Below are positions 8,311-17,262 of a stretch of DNA of 64,000 nucleotides, in pieces. Within the stretch, counting starts at the first letter, position 1. Every line of letters starts with the position of its first letter. This DNA is from UBA6522 sp965205045 (lineage in GTDB: Bacteria > Pseudomonadota > Gammaproteobacteria > Steroidobacterales > Rariloculaceae). The DNA is taken from contig OZ242031.1 in the NCBI GenBank assembly GCA_965205045.1, forward strand, positions 2,232,001 through 2,296,000, written 5' to 3'. The notes under the pieces are model-generated. The model did not search any database, was not told the DNA's origin, and saw only the letters and a program-made list of their open reading frames with translations. The position numbers were made by a program, and so were the translations under genes.

Positions 8311-9600
8311 TCAGCGTCGAGCGTGTTTCAGGTGGTTGATAGCGAACAGCGCGAGCACGGCAATGGCGGACGGCAGGGCGAATGTGGATAACACGTCCCG
8401 CTCGGCCACGCCATTCGCCAGCGCGATGCCGACCAGGATCGGTGTCATGATGGTTCCGATGCGGCCGGCGCTCTTCGCCCATCCCGCGCCAAATCCACGC
8501 AGTTCCGCTGGATAGTAGGACACGACCACGACATTGATGCCGGCATAGCCTCCAAGCATGAAGAATCCGGAGACCGCGAGCAAAGCCAGCAGCGATGTGT
8601 CACCCAGTTGCTCCACGTGTCGCCCATCCATGAAGAGCAGGACCGCCGCCACCAGGTAGGCGATGGACAACACACGAATCACCCCGAAGCGATCGATCAG
8701 CAAGCCGACAATCGGGAGGGCGATGAGCCCCCCGAAGTTGAAGGCGGCCGCTGCATACGCTGAAATCTCCTGGCTGCGCCCCATTCCCACCAGCAGGCTG
8801 GGCAACCAGTACGTCATGCAGTAAAAAATCGTGAACGAGCAGATGTAAAGCAGCCACAACAGCAACGTGCCCCAGAGCAACGGGGGCCAGCCAATGTCGA
8901 TGAACCGGAGTGGCTTCGCATCCGGATCGTCCGGCGCATCCGAAGTGTCGGCGTTGAGGAATCTCCACACGATCAGGGCCATGCACATCGCAACCAGCCC
9001 GGTGATGGCGAACGCCAGCCGCCATAGTTCCTCCGCGACAAACCAGCGGCTGATAACTCCCGCCATGCTGCTGCCCAGGCCCAGGCCAACGAACAGGGCC
9101 ATGATTGAAATACCGCGGTGCTGCTTGGGAACGACGGCGGCAACGAGCACCATGCAACTCGGGTAACCGCCACCGATGAAGAACCCTTCCAGAATGCGGA
9201 CCGCGATGAGGACTTCCAGCGACTGAACGAAGTACGTGGCCGCCTGCATCGATCCAAAGCCAAGCACGGCCAGAACGATCACACGCTTGTGGCCCACAAA
9301 GCGCGCCACAACGGGCATGGCGACCAAGCCAATACTCTGGCCGATGATGGTCGCCGAGAAAACCGGACCGAGATCGTCAGGCCCCAGATCAAGCGACCGC
9401 GCGATGCTGGGCGCCAGCGGCCCCAGCATCGCAGGCAGCAGCCCATCGAGAAAATAGACCGCCGCGCACAAGGCGACAATCGACCACATACTCCACGACA
9501 TGGCATCTCCGGGGTTCACGGCGTTCCCGGAACCCGGATGGCGCGCAGCAAGCTGGCTGGACGTGGCCATCGTCCGCAACGGCTCAGAGACGGTCGTCAC
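8311..9600 (-). CDS. MFS transporter, aromatic acid:H+ symporter type
   Basis: A 429-residue major facilitator protein with about 12 hydrophobic segments. The conserved loop after helix 2 is degenerate (ARFVGHKRVIV), and the second-half loop reads DRFGVIRV. Helix 1 starts at SIVALCAAVYFLDGLLPAML; the D in FLDG and the overall pattern resemble the AAHS family (PcaK-like aromatic acid carriers). Start is GTG at 9600; a downstream ATG (residue 11) would also leave all helices intact. It closes the minus-strand catabolic run and probably imports the substrate or an intermediate acid across the inner membrane. Substrate is not determinable from sequence. Confidence 0.8.
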   Translation of the reverse strand: MTTVSEPLRTMATSSQLAARHPGSGNAVNPGDAMSWSMWSIVALCAAVYFLDGLLPAMLGPLAPSIARSLDLGPDDLGPVFSATIIGQSIGLVAMPVVARFVGHKRVIVLAVLGFGSMQAATYFVQSLEVLIAVRILEGFFIGGGYPSCMVLVAAVVPKQHRGISIMALFVGLGLGSSMAGVISRWFVAEELWRLAFAITGLVAMCMALIVWRFLNADTSDAPDDPDAKPLRFIDIGWPPLLWGTLLLWLLYICSFTIFYCMTYWLPSLLVGMGRSQEISAYAAAAFNFGGLIALPIVGLLIDRFGVIRVLSIAYLVAAVLLFMDGRHVEQLGDTSLLALLAVSGFFMLGGYAGINVVVVSYYPAELRGFGAGWAKSAGRIGTIMTPILVGIALANGVAERDVLSTFALPSAIAVLALFAINHLKHARR

Positions 9601-9618
9601 AAGCCGGTCGGCCTGCGT

Positions 9619-10521
9619 TCAATTGACCGCGCGGTTCAGTCCGAAGATTTCCCGCGCCTCCTCCGGCGTGGCGGGCCGACGCCGAAAGAACGCCGCGAGC
9701 TCGGCCATCTCGGCGACGATCTGATGGTTGGACTCCGCAGGTTCACCGTTGTAGCGGAAAATGTTGTCCTCAAGGCCGACGCGGACAACGTCGCACTCTT
9801 CGGCCAGCCCGACCGCCGACAACGGGAACTGATAGTGTCCCGTGCCCAACACTCCGACGAGGGCGTTGGGGAACAGCCGCCGCCCCTCGTCGATCATGTC
9901 GACGAGGTATCGCGGAGTCGGCGGGCAATTGGCGATGCCGCCACCTTGCAGCAGCCAGAGATAGTCGGCATCGGGATCGAACATCCCCTCGTCAGCGAAT
10001 CGTCTCAACCGGTGCAGACCGGGTGTGTGCACGACCTCGAACTCGACGGTGGAACCGACCGAATGCGCGTGCCTGATCGACTTTCCGAGCCATTCACCAT
10101 TGTTTGGAAACGGACGATCATTGGGCTGGCCGCCGTCGGGATGGTAAAAGTCCGTGGAGCCGATCGCCGCGCCGAACAGGTCCGGACGCGGGTCGAGATT
10201 CAGCAATGCGAGCCGGTCCTCGTCCGTCGGACGGATCCATTCGCCGGTGACCTTGTCCTTGCGCGCACCGATGCCATTCGTGGTTTGAATCAGGACGTCG
10301 GTTCTTTCCCGGATCAGCTTTATGGTCTCGCTGAAAATCTCGACATCGCCTGTCGTAATCCCCTCTTCATCCCGCGCATGAAAATGAACGACGGCCGCGC
10401 CGGCATCCCGGCAGCGCGCCGCCTCCTCTGCGATCTCGAGAGGCGTCAGCGGAACCCTTGTAACGCCGTGTGGCTGATGATAGCCGCCATTGACGGCAGC
10501 GGTAATAATGACTGGTTTCAT
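9619..10521 (-). CDS. BKACE family beta-keto acid cleavage enzyme (DUF849)
   Basis: A 300-residue protein of the BKACE family, TIM barrels that use zinc to cleave a beta-keto acid with acetyl-CoA, giving acetoacetate and a new CoA ester; 3-keto-5-aminohexanoate cleavage is the founding activity. The N-terminus ITAAVNGGY, the zinc-binding HFHARDE (about residues 46-52) and TTNGIG are family hallmarks. Full length for the family. It sits 18 bases from the MFS gene in a minus-strand run with a VOC enzyme, amidohydrolase and FAH hydrolase, so it could act late in the pathway on a ring-cleavage-derived keto acid. Specific substrate unknown. Confidence 0.85.
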   Translation of the reverse strand: MKPVIITAAVNGGYHQPHGVTRVPLTPLEIAEEAARCRDAGAAVVHFHARDEEGITTGDVEIFSETIKLIRERTDVLIQTTNGIGARKDKVTGEWIRPTDEDRLALLNLDPRPDLFGAAIGSTDFYHPDGGQPNDRPFPNNGEWLGKSIRHAHSVGSTVEFEVVHTPGLHRLRRFADEGMFDPDADYLWLLQGGGIANCPPTPRYLVDMIDEGRRLFPNALVGVLGTGHYQFPLSAVGLAEECDVVRVGLEDNIFRYNGEPAESNHQIVAEMAELAAFFRRRPATPEEAREIFGLNRAVN

Positions 10522-10619
10522 CTGAGTTCACCCTCCAACATGTTCAACCGATACGATCTGCACGAACGCCCCTCGCGTTGTTCCCTCTGCCCGGGGCATG
10601 ACGTGAAACATTTGCCCAA

Positions 10620-11633
10620 TCACCGGGGCCGACGATCGCCACCGCCGGGTTCCCGCTTCCCGGGCGGCGGCGTGTAGCCTTCCACGTACTCCCACTCCCA
10701 CGGTGCGGCATCCATCATGAACGGCTCCATGTTCGTGATGAAGCTGAAGAAGCCGAACATCGGGTTCCAGCGTCTGGGCACCCAGGAGTCGTCGAGTACA
10801 TCCGAGTCCGCGCCGTATTCTGCAGTGCCTCCGGTCGGGCACGGCAGGTACAGGAACAGCGAAGATGCGATGCGGTGCCGACCCAGCCCCCACGCGGACT
10901 TCGGCCAACCCTTGCGCTCCATGTAGTTGGCGCCGACCATGATTTCGTCCAGGCCCTCCACGCCGTAATTCACGTGATCGAAGCGCGGATTCCCATCGAA
11001 GCCCGGAAACGGCAGCCTGGCGTTGAGAAAGAAGATATTGTGGTGATCGTTGGCGCCGTCAGCGCGACCGTAAACGCCGAACTCGCGCTGGTCATCGGAG
11101 AGGCGGAAATTGAGCCGATCACGAAAAAATGCCCAGCTTTTCTGCGTGTCGGGCACCTGGTAGACGACGTGCTGAATCGTTTTCGGGCGCGCCCGGGCAA
11201 TCCACTTGCGGTGCTGGTTGAGTCGGTTCACGTTGCCCGGCGAATTGACGGGGTCCGGTGCCGAGCGCACGGGATACTTGCGGTACAGCCGAAGCCCGTG
11301 GGCGATGCCGGCATCGTCGATGAAGTGAGCCGTGCCGTCGTCGTCGCGGCGCACCTCGCGGTCGGTTTCCAGCCCCGCGACCAGTTTCTCCAGCGCTTCA
11401 GGCCTGTCCACGCCCCAGATGGTCTCATGCACGCCGGTGCCGACCAGGCCCGACTCCGGGATGGCAGGGTCTTCCTTGTGCTTCAGAATGACATTGGAAC
11501 CCTCGTCGAGGCGGAAGTGCGCGTGCGCGTCGCCGCGTTTCTCGAGCGGCAGGCCAAAATCGGTGAAGTAGCGGGTGCACTCGGCGACATCGTCGACGCC
11601 GTACAAGACTGTTTCAATTCCAATGATTGCCAT
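10620..11633 (-). CDS. VOC-family extradiol dioxygenase-like protein
   Basis: A 337-residue two-module vicinal-oxygen-chelate protein. ATG at 11633 (MAIIGIETVLYGVDD) was chosen; the frame extends 88 residues upstream but that part overlaps the amidohydrolase gene and is not protein-like. In the C-terminal module IQHVVYQVPD, FDHVNYGVEG and GTAEYGAD supply a His-His-Glu set like the iron ligands of type I extradiol dioxygenases. The N-terminal module (FTDFGLPLEKRG) is the usual degenerate half. Likely opens a dihydroxylated ring or acts on a related intermediate. Starts 5 bases after the amidohydrolase stop, so co-expressed with it. Confidence 0.75.
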   Translation of the reverse strand: MAIIGIETVLYGVDDVAECTRYFTDFGLPLEKRGDAHAHFRLDEGSNVILKHKEDPAIPESGLVGTGVHETIWGVDRPEALEKLVAGLETDREVRRDDDGTAHFIDDAGIAHGLRLYRKYPVRSAPDPVNSPGNVNRLNQHRKWIARARPKTIQHVVYQVPDTQKSWAFFRDRLNFRLSDDQREFGVYGRADGANDHHNIFFLNARLPFPGFDGNPRFDHVNYGVEGLDEIMVGANYMERKGWPKSAWGLGRHRIASSLFLYLPCPTGGTAEYGADSDVLDDSWVPRRWNPMFGFFSFITNMEPFMMDAAPWEWEYVEGYTPPPGKREPGGGDRRPR

Positions 11634-11638
11634 CTGTT

Positions 11639-12733
11639 TCAGACTCCTTGCGAGGCATCGGCCATGCCAAACAGTGTTGCCGCGTTGCCGCCGAGAATGG
11701 CCTCCTGCGATTCGGAATCCAGGTTCGCAACCATGGCGGACGGATTGTAGTAGCCCATATCGAATGGATAGTCGGTGCCGGTCACAACCTGCTCCATGCC
11801 CACCGCGGCGATCAGGCGCTCGAGATGCTCCGGGTCGTGGACCACCGTGTCGTACCAGATGCGCTTCAGGTAATCGCTCGGACGGCATTTGCAGCAACCC
11901 GTATCTGTCCGCACAGCGTGGCCATAGTCCATGCGCGCGCTGTAGGTGGGCAGATAGCCGCCACCGTGGGCGGCGATGATTTTCAAGCCCTCATGGCGGT
12001 CGAACGTTCCCCCGAGAATCAGCTTGGACAGGCAGATCGCGGTCTCCAGAGGCTGACCGACGATATTCATCAGGTAGTGCTCGGCCGCCCGGCTGCCCAG
12101 CGTCGTTCCCCAGGGGTGAATGAATACGACCGCCCCGAGTTCGTCAGCCTTTGCCCAGAAGGGATCGAAGCGTCGATCGGCCACATCCTTGCCGTTGACC
12201 AGCGTCGAAATTTCCACGCCCTTGAAGCGATGCTCGCTGATCAGATGTTGAAGTTGTTCCGCCGCCAGCTCCGGGTATTGCAGGGACACCGTGCCAAGCC
12301 CGACAAAACGATCGGGATGATCCGCGCACAGGGCCGCGATGGTGTCGTTGATCGTATCGGCGATCTCGCGGGCCAGATCCATCTCGGCCCAGTAGTAATA
12401 CTGGGTTGGCGCCGAACTGATCGCCTGGATGTCGATGCCGCTGGCATCCATGTCGGCAAGTCGAATCCGGACGTCGACCAGCCTGGGCCCGACCGAGGCG
12501 ATCATCTGGGCGTTCACCTTGCGGGTGGCCTCGCTGAACTGCGCTTCGTTGGCGGCGACTTCCGCCTCCTTGCCCGGGTGGCCGGCAACAAGCCTCTCAA
12601 CAGCGGGAATCAATGCGTGGCAGTGAACGTCGATGGTCCGGTAGGGCAGACGCGCGTACCGCTCCCCGGGGCTGGTGGTCTCCACCGGGGGGCTGCATTG
12701 GAACAGTTGCGCTGTCGGCCCGCCGCTGCTCAT
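11639..12733 (-). CDS. Amidohydrolase family protein, ACMSD-like decarboxylase
   Basis: A 364-residue metal-dependent hydrolase of the ACMSD/5-carboxyvanillate decarboxylase group (Amidohydro_2). Metal-binding signatures are present in order: DVHCH near residue 34, FIHPWG, the AAHGGGY region, and GTDYPFD carrying the catalytic Asp. Members mostly perform non-oxidative decarboxylation of ring or muconate-type acids. The gene overlaps the FAH hydrolase start by 4 bases (12730-12733), showing translational coupling. Whether it decarboxylates a semialdehyde after ring cleavage or an aromatic acid before it cannot be told from sequence. Confidence 0.82.
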   Translation of the reverse strand: MSSGGPTAQLFQCSPPVETTSPGERYARLPYRTIDVHCHALIPAVERLVAGHPGKEAEVAANEAQFSEATRKVNAQMIASVGPRLVDVRIRLADMDASGIDIQAISSAPTQYYYWAEMDLAREIADTINDTIAALCADHPDRFVGLGTVSLQYPELAAEQLQHLISEHRFKGVEISTLVNGKDVADRRFDPFWAKADELGAVVFIHPWGTTLGSRAAEHYLMNIVGQPLETAICLSKLILGGTFDRHEGLKIIAAHGGGYLPTYSARMDYGHAVRTDTGCCKCRPSDYLKRIWYDTVVHDPEHLERLIAAVGMEQVVTGTDYPFDMGYYNPSAMVANLDSESQEAILGGNAATLFGMADASQGV

Positions 12734-13794
12734 GGCGCATCCTTGCCGCTCAGCTCCAGCGGCTCGAACGGGCGATGCATCGCCGCATCCTGGGCAACAT
12801 GCTCGGCCACGCAGTGATTGCGGAGCACGCCCAGGCCGGAAATCGTCCCTTCCATGACATCACCCGGAGTCAGAAAGCGGTTGTAGTGAGTGCCGTTCCC
12901 CGACGGCGAACCGGTGCAGATGATATCCCCCGGAAACAACTTCACATGCGTCGAAAGGAATTCGATGAGATGCGCGACGCCGAAAATCATGTCGGCTGTG
13001 GATTCACTCTGCATCACCTCGCCATTGAGCCTGAATTCGATCCACAGATCCTGCGGATCGTCGATAAACTGGGCCGGAATGATGGTTGGCCCCAGCGGGC
13101 AGTAACCGGGTTTGCTCTTGGAGCAGATCCAGTCCATCCCGAGGTCTGGCAGGTCTCTTCTGAACAGGTGGTCGCGGGAGGTGATGTCGTTGGCGATGCA
13201 ATACCCGGCCACGTACTCCAGCGCCTTGTCGCGACCGATCCGGTGCGCTGGCCGGCCCATGACGAGAGCCAGTTCCAGTTCCCAGTCCGGCCGGGCGCTG
13301 TCCGGGGGAACCGGAAAGTCATCGTACGGCGCAAGCAATGTCGATACCGGCTTGACGAAACAGAATGGCTGGCCGCGCTCGCGTCGGTGGTTCATGATTT
13401 TTTCGGCGGCGGCGCGGCGGCGCTCCGGCGACGGGTCGGAATCCGCGCTCAGGTCAATCGAGTCAACGAGAATGTCGACCACGTGCTTGTAGTAGTTTGC
13501 GCCGCTGCAGAACATCTGCCGCGGCACAAGCGGGATATCGACTCGAAGCGATGACCGATCCATGCTCCTTTCCGCTGGCTGCCCGCTGAGCGAAGCCGCC
13601 GCCGAGTTGAGTTCGGGCAGCGCCGAATCCCATTGTTCGAACAATGCCAGCGTCGAGGGGCATCGCTTCACGGCCGAACTGACCTCGGGCAATTCGGCGA
13701 GCGCAGTGACGATCTCCCCGACCACCAACGCCGGGAAGGGTTTGCCGTCGTTACCTGCGAACGTACCGATCGAAAAATGCGGCTGACTGCTCAT
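12730..13794 (-). CDS. Fumarylacetoacetate hydrolase family protein (FAH copy 1)
   Basis: A 354-residue FAH-superfamily protein. The catalytic domain shows CSGANYYKHV, the metal-binding strand WELELALVMG and the glycine loop CTGSPSGNG, with an N-terminal domain of about 100 residues. Enzymes of this fold hydrolyse or decarboxylate beta-diketo acids produced by aromatic ring cleavage. First gene of a five-gene minus-strand run (FAH, amidohydrolase, VOC, BKACE, MFS). It is one of three FAH-family genes in 11 kb; the copies differ clearly in sequence and domain spacing, so they are probably not recent duplicates. Confidence 0.85.
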   Translation of the reverse strand: MSSQPHFSIGTFAGNDGKPFPALVVGEIVTALAELPEVSSAVKRCPSTLALFEQWDSALPELNSAAASLSGQPAERSMDRSSLRVDIPLVPRQMFCSGANYYKHVVDILVDSIDLSADSDPSPERRRAAAEKIMNHRRERGQPFCFVKPVSTLLAPYDDFPVPPDSARPDWELELALVMGRPAHRIGRDKALEYVAGYCIANDITSRDHLFRRDLPDLGMDWICSKSKPGYCPLGPTIIPAQFIDDPQDLWIEFRLNGEVMQSESTADMIFGVAHLIEFLSTHVKLFPGDIICTGSPSGNGTHYNRFLTPGDVMEGTISGLGVLRNHCVAEHVAQDAAMHRPFEPLELSGKDAP

Positions 13795-13845
13795 GCGCCC
13801 GTCACCGCGAAGTCATGAACGGCGTCATCCGGATTCATCCCTGTT

Positions 13846-14961
13846 TCAGATGGGTTCGGCCGTCACTCGAAACATGTCCGCGGTCGCTTCAGCCTGGTTT
13901 ACGCGGGGTCCCAGACCCAGTTGGCCAAGGCAGATTGCAACGGACGATTCAACGATGTACTTGCAGCGTTCAAACCGCCTTCGCTGGAATCCCGCAAACG
14001 CCTCCTCGACCGAATCCGCGCGTTCCATCTCTTCAGCCAGAACGACGCTGTCCTCGATCGCCATTCCCGCGCCCTGCCCCAGATGGGGCGTTGTTCCGTG
14101 CGCGGCATCGCCGATCAGCAAGACGCGGCCCCGATGCCAGTCGCTGTCGATAAAGTGCCACTCCATCGGTTTGTAAACCACCGCGTCGTCATCGGCAATC
14201 TGTTCGACGAACCGGGCCATGAGCGCGGGCGCGGAGGCGAATTTCCCGCGCATCGCCCTGGCGATCCCGGCTCGCCGATAGCGCGGGTTGCCTGGTTCCG
14301 GAGTCGTAATGAACAGGTACATCAGCGCGTCGGACAGCGGTACGAATCCCATGCCGAAGGGGCCATCGAATATCCACGCGCAGTCGACCTCTTCCGGTTT
14401 CGGCAGGTTGTAGCGCCAGGCCCCCTGTCCCGGAAAGCTGGGCCTTGCGGCATCCGGAAACAACGTCTCGCGCATCTGGGAATAGATACCGTCGGCGCCG
14501 ATCACGAAGTCGTAACGGCCGCTCGCGCCGTCCGAAAACGACACGTCCACGCCGTCGCCGGTCTGGTTCAGTTCAGCGACCGTCACGCCGAGCCGCACAC
14601 CGGCGCCCTCGGCGGCCGCCCGATCAGCCAGCACTTTCTGCAGCGCCGGCCGGCCGATACCCAGGTTGGCGGGGTACTCCTCGACCAGGCGCGGCGTGGG
14701 AATGTTCGCCGCCAGTTTCCCGTCCGGCCTGTAGACCTTGACGAAGTCGTAGCCGTAACCGGCATCGAGGTACTCATCGACGATGCCGAGCGCTGCGATT
14801 GCCCGCATGACGTTCGCCTGCTGAAGGATGCCAACCCCGTAGACGGACCAGTCCGGGTCCTTCTCGATCACGTCAATGGCAAATCCGCGCTGGCCCAGCG
14901 CGATGGCAGACGTCAATCCGCCTATGCCGCCACCAACAATGAGAACCGAAGATTCACGCAT
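13846..14961 (-). CDS. FAD-dependent aromatic monooxygenase
   Basis: A 371-residue class A flavin hydroxylase similar in architecture to salicylate and 3-hydroxybenzoate 6-hydroxylases. VLIVGGGIGGLTSAIAL binds the FAD ADP moiety, VIGADGIYSQMR is the DG motif shared by FAD and NAD(P)H binding, and LLIGDAAHGTTPHLGQGAG is the GD motif. ATG at 14961 (MRESSVLIVGGG) was chosen over the upstream start at 15009, which adds a non-conserved 16-residue tail. It would hydroxylate an aromatic acid to feed the ring-cleavage enzymes. Divergent from the VOC gene at 15194, sharing the 230-base control region. Confidence 0.88.
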   Translation of the reverse strand: MRESSVLIVGGGIGGLTSAIALGQRGFAIDVIEKDPDWSVYGVGILQQANVMRAIAALGIVDEYLDAGYGYDFVKVYRPDGKLAANIPTPRLVEEYPANLGIGRPALQKVLADRAAAEGAGVRLGVTVAELNQTGDGVDVSFSDGASGRYDFVIGADGIYSQMRETLFPDAARPSFPGQGAWRYNLPKPEEVDCAWIFDGPFGMGFVPLSDALMYLFITTPEPGNPRYRRAGIARAMRGKFASAPALMARFVEQIADDDAVVYKPMEWHFIDSDWHRGRVLLIGDAAHGTTPHLGQGAGMAIEDSVVLAEEMERADSVEEAFAGFQRRRFERCKYIVESSVAICLGQLGLGPRVNQAEATADMFRVTAEPI

Positions 14962-15193
14962 GGAATATCTGGCCGCCTTCGGGTTGTGCCGGATGCAAGC
15001 GTATCGCATCGACAGGTATCAGCCAACACAATTGCTTTTATGGTTATCCAGAGATTCCGCAAATAAATGTCCGGCCAGGGCCGGACCGTATCATAAACAT
15101 TGCTTATTATTATCGCTCACTGCAATTAATTGTACAGATTGACTGCGCCTTGCTAGCCTTGGGACACCCCAGCCTGACAAGGAGAATGTTCCC
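14962..15193. promoter_or_regulatory. Divergent control region between hydroxylase and ring-cleavage operons
   Basis: About 230 bases between two divergent catabolic genes, much more AT-rich than its flanks after 15020. It contains the perfect 10-base palindrome CAATTAATTG at 15123-15132 inside TGCAATTAATTGTACA, a plausible regulator half-site pair, and TTGCTTATTATTATCG just before it. A ribosome-binding sequence AAGGAGA precedes the GTG at 15194. Control by the LysR protein at 21925 is possible but unproven. Confidence 0.4.
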
Positions 15194-16126
15194 GTGGCGC
15201 TCTCAGGACTGCACTCCATTCACATCAGCGTGCCCGACAGCGACGCAACTTCCGCATTTCTCACGGATTTCGGGTTGTTTCCCGAATGCCGATCCAATGA
15301 CAGGCAATACTTCCGCTCATCGGGCACGGCCAGGTACAGCGTCGTCCTGGAAACGTCGGAACAGCCCCGCCTCGTAGCCATCTCGCTGGAAACAGACAGC
15401 GAAGACGACCTCATCCGGGCGGCGGAAGAGCTTGGCGCCACGGCGCCCCGGCCCCTGAACGGGCCAGCTTCAGGATCGTACGTCAGCTTGACGGACCCGG
15501 ATGGAAATACCGTCAATCTGGTTCACGACGTCCAGAAGCGCGAACCCGATGAACCGGCGCGACCCAACGTTGAAATCAACTTCGGCAACAACAAACCCCG
15601 CAGGGGCGTAGCGCAGAACTTTTCCACGACCGGACCGCCGCAACTCCTGCGCATGGGCCATGTCGGGCTTTTTGTCCGGGATATGGCCGCCGCCGACCGG
15701 TGGTACCGGGAAGTCCTGGGATTGCTTCCGAGTGACCGTTTTTTCGCTGGAAAGCCGGACAATTACATTGCCGGCTTCTACCGCATCGATCGTGGGGAGG
15801 ATTGGGTAGATCATCATACGATTGCCCTGTTCGGTTTCGGAAAGAGCGACCTGCATCACGTGTCATTCGAAGTGCAGGACTTCGAGGCGCAGTTCAAGGC
15901 GCACCGGTGGTTGCGTCAGCGTCAGCATGAATCCATATGGGGCGTCGGCCGACACCCCAAGGGTTGCCATATATTTGACATCTGGCGTGAACCCGGCGGA
16001 TACAGATTCGAGACATTCTCGGATACCGACCTGTATACATCGGAACATGAACCCGGTTGTTATCCGATTGACGAGCAGGAGATCGACATTTGGCGAGACA
16101 GGAGCCACGAGTCCTACTTCGCCTGA
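15194..16126 (+). CDS. VOC-family extradiol ring-cleavage dioxygenase
   Basis: A 310-residue, two-module type I extradiol dioxygenase. Expected Fe(II) ligands are visible in the C-terminal module: His in LRMGHVGLFVRD, His in DLHHVSFEVQD and Glu in RFETFSD. The N-terminal module (GLHSIHISVPDSD) is the structural repeat. Length equals that of 2,3-dihydroxybiphenyl or catechol 2,3-dioxygenases. GTG at 15194 is supported by AAGGAG 11 bases upstream; the ATG at 15187 is out of frame. It heads a plus-strand run with a FAH hydrolase, MBL hydrolase and MFS carrier. Confidence 0.85.
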   Translation: MALSGLHSIHISVPDSDATSAFLTDFGLFPECRSNDRQYFRSSGTARYSVVLETSEQPRLVAISLETDSEDDLIRAAEELGATAPRPLNGPASGSYVSLTDPDGNTVNLVHDVQKREPDEPARPNVEINFGNNKPRRGVAQNFSTTGPPQLLRMGHVGLFVRDMAAADRWYREVLGLLPSDRFFAGKPDNYIAGFYRIDRGEDWVDHHTIALFGFGKSDLHHVSFEVQDFEAQFKAHRWLRQRQHESIWGVGRHPKGCHIFDIWREPGGYRFETFSDTDLYTSEHEPGCYPIDEQEIDIWRDRSHESYFA

Positions 16127-16149
16127 TTCTCCAGGGGATCCTTATACCG

Positions 16150-17190
16150 ATGCTCATGCCCGCATATCACCCGGCCACCGGGCTTGCCAAAGGAAGCTTC
16201 GGCATAGGCATGTACAGCCATGCCGATGTCGGCAAGGCATTTCCCGGTCTCGTGCAGCCCGATGGGACGGTATTCGATCTATCCGATCGCTACGTCGATA
16301 CGCATGCAATCTTCGACGACTGGGACCGGGCTTTGGATACGTTCGTTGATATTGCGGCCAAGGGCGGCGAGACCGGAATCCGTTTCGAGGACGCCGAGTG
16401 CCTGCCCGCCGTCCGGCACCCCAACATTCTCGGCACAGGCTCCAATTACAAGCAACACGTCGCGGAGATGATGACCTATAACAAGTTCAATCGGCACAAT
16501 CGAAGACCGGGCGAAAGTGACGACGACTTTTTCGAAAGGAATTATGCCGAGGTCGAGCGACGCTCCAGCGAAGGGATGCCGTTTTTCTGGACAGGTCTTC
16601 ATTCGGCGCTGTCGGGCGCCAATGACGACATCATCTTGCCGCTGATCGGCAAACAGATGGAATTCGAGCTAGAGCTGGGCGTTGTGGTCGCGCGCACAGG
16701 GCGATACATTCCTCCCGACGAAGCGGACGATCTGATCGCAGGCTACGTCATGGTCAATGACCTCGGGGCCGTTGACGAATTTCGACGGGCCGACGTCAAG
16801 TTTCAATACGACTGGATCAGCAAGAACCAGCCAAATCACTATCCTGTTGGTCCCTTCGTCGTGCCCAGGCAGTTTGTCGAATGGGACCAGGTACAGATCG
16901 TGTTGAAGGTCAACGAAAAAACCATGCAGGACTGGCCAACCAACGACATGATCTTTTCTCCGCAGGAAATTCTCAGCTACGCCTCGGAGCGGATAAAGCT
17001 CTTGCCCGGCGACCTCCTGATTACCGGTTCCCCGCCTGGCAACGCAGGTTCGCATGGAGGCGCCTGGCTCAAGGACGGCGATGTCGTGGACAGCGAACTG
17101 ACGGGGCTGGGCCGGCAGCGAAATCTGGTGGTCAACGAAGACGCCGGAGGACGCAAGCCAACATACGGCCCGTTTGTCACGGAATGGTAG
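16150..17190 (+). CDS. Fumarylacetoacetate hydrolase family protein (FAH copy 2)
   Basis: A FAH-fold hydrolase of about 346 residues; ATG at 16150 (MLMPAYHP) or 16156 is preferred over the upstream start at 16090, which overlaps the dioxygenase. Visible signatures are GTGSNYKQHV, FELELGVVVA (metal ligands), NDLGAVDEF and LITGSPPGN. It follows the extradiol dioxygenase by about 20 bases, the order expected if it processes the ring-fission product. It is the most divergent of the three FAH copies in its central insertion (residues 100-150, rich in Asn/Asp/Phe). Confidence 0.83.
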   Translation: MLMPAYHPATGLAKGSFGIGMYSHADVGKAFPGLVQPDGTVFDLSDRYVDTHAIFDDWDRALDTFVDIAAKGGETGIRFEDAECLPAVRHPNILGTGSNYKQHVAEMMTYNKFNRHNRRPGESDDDFFERNYAEVERRSSEGMPFFWTGLHSALSGANDDIILPLIGKQMEFELELGVVVARTGRYIPPDEADDLIAGYVMVNDLGAVDEFRRADVKFQYDWISKNQPNHYPVGPFVVPRQFVEWDQVQIVLKVNEKTMQDWPTNDMIFSPQEILSYASERIKLLPGDLLITGSPPGNAGSHGGAWLKDGDVVDSELTGLGRQRNLVVNEDAGGRKPTYGPFVTEW

Positions 17191-17262
17191 GCCAGACGCA
17201 TGGCGGCCGCCTGACAGATCGGTTCCGGAATCCGACTGGCTGAATTCATGCAGGAGAAGGTT

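Noticed and set aside
9118..10677. 519-residue plus-strand ORF across the MFS and BKACE genes
   Set aside because: Antisense shadow of two well-supported minus-strand genes; composition is non-protein-like.
15822..16349. Plus-strand ORF overlapping the dioxygenase and FAH copy 2
   Set aside because: Alternative frame of two supported genes; Arg/Ser/Pro-rich and lacking motifs.
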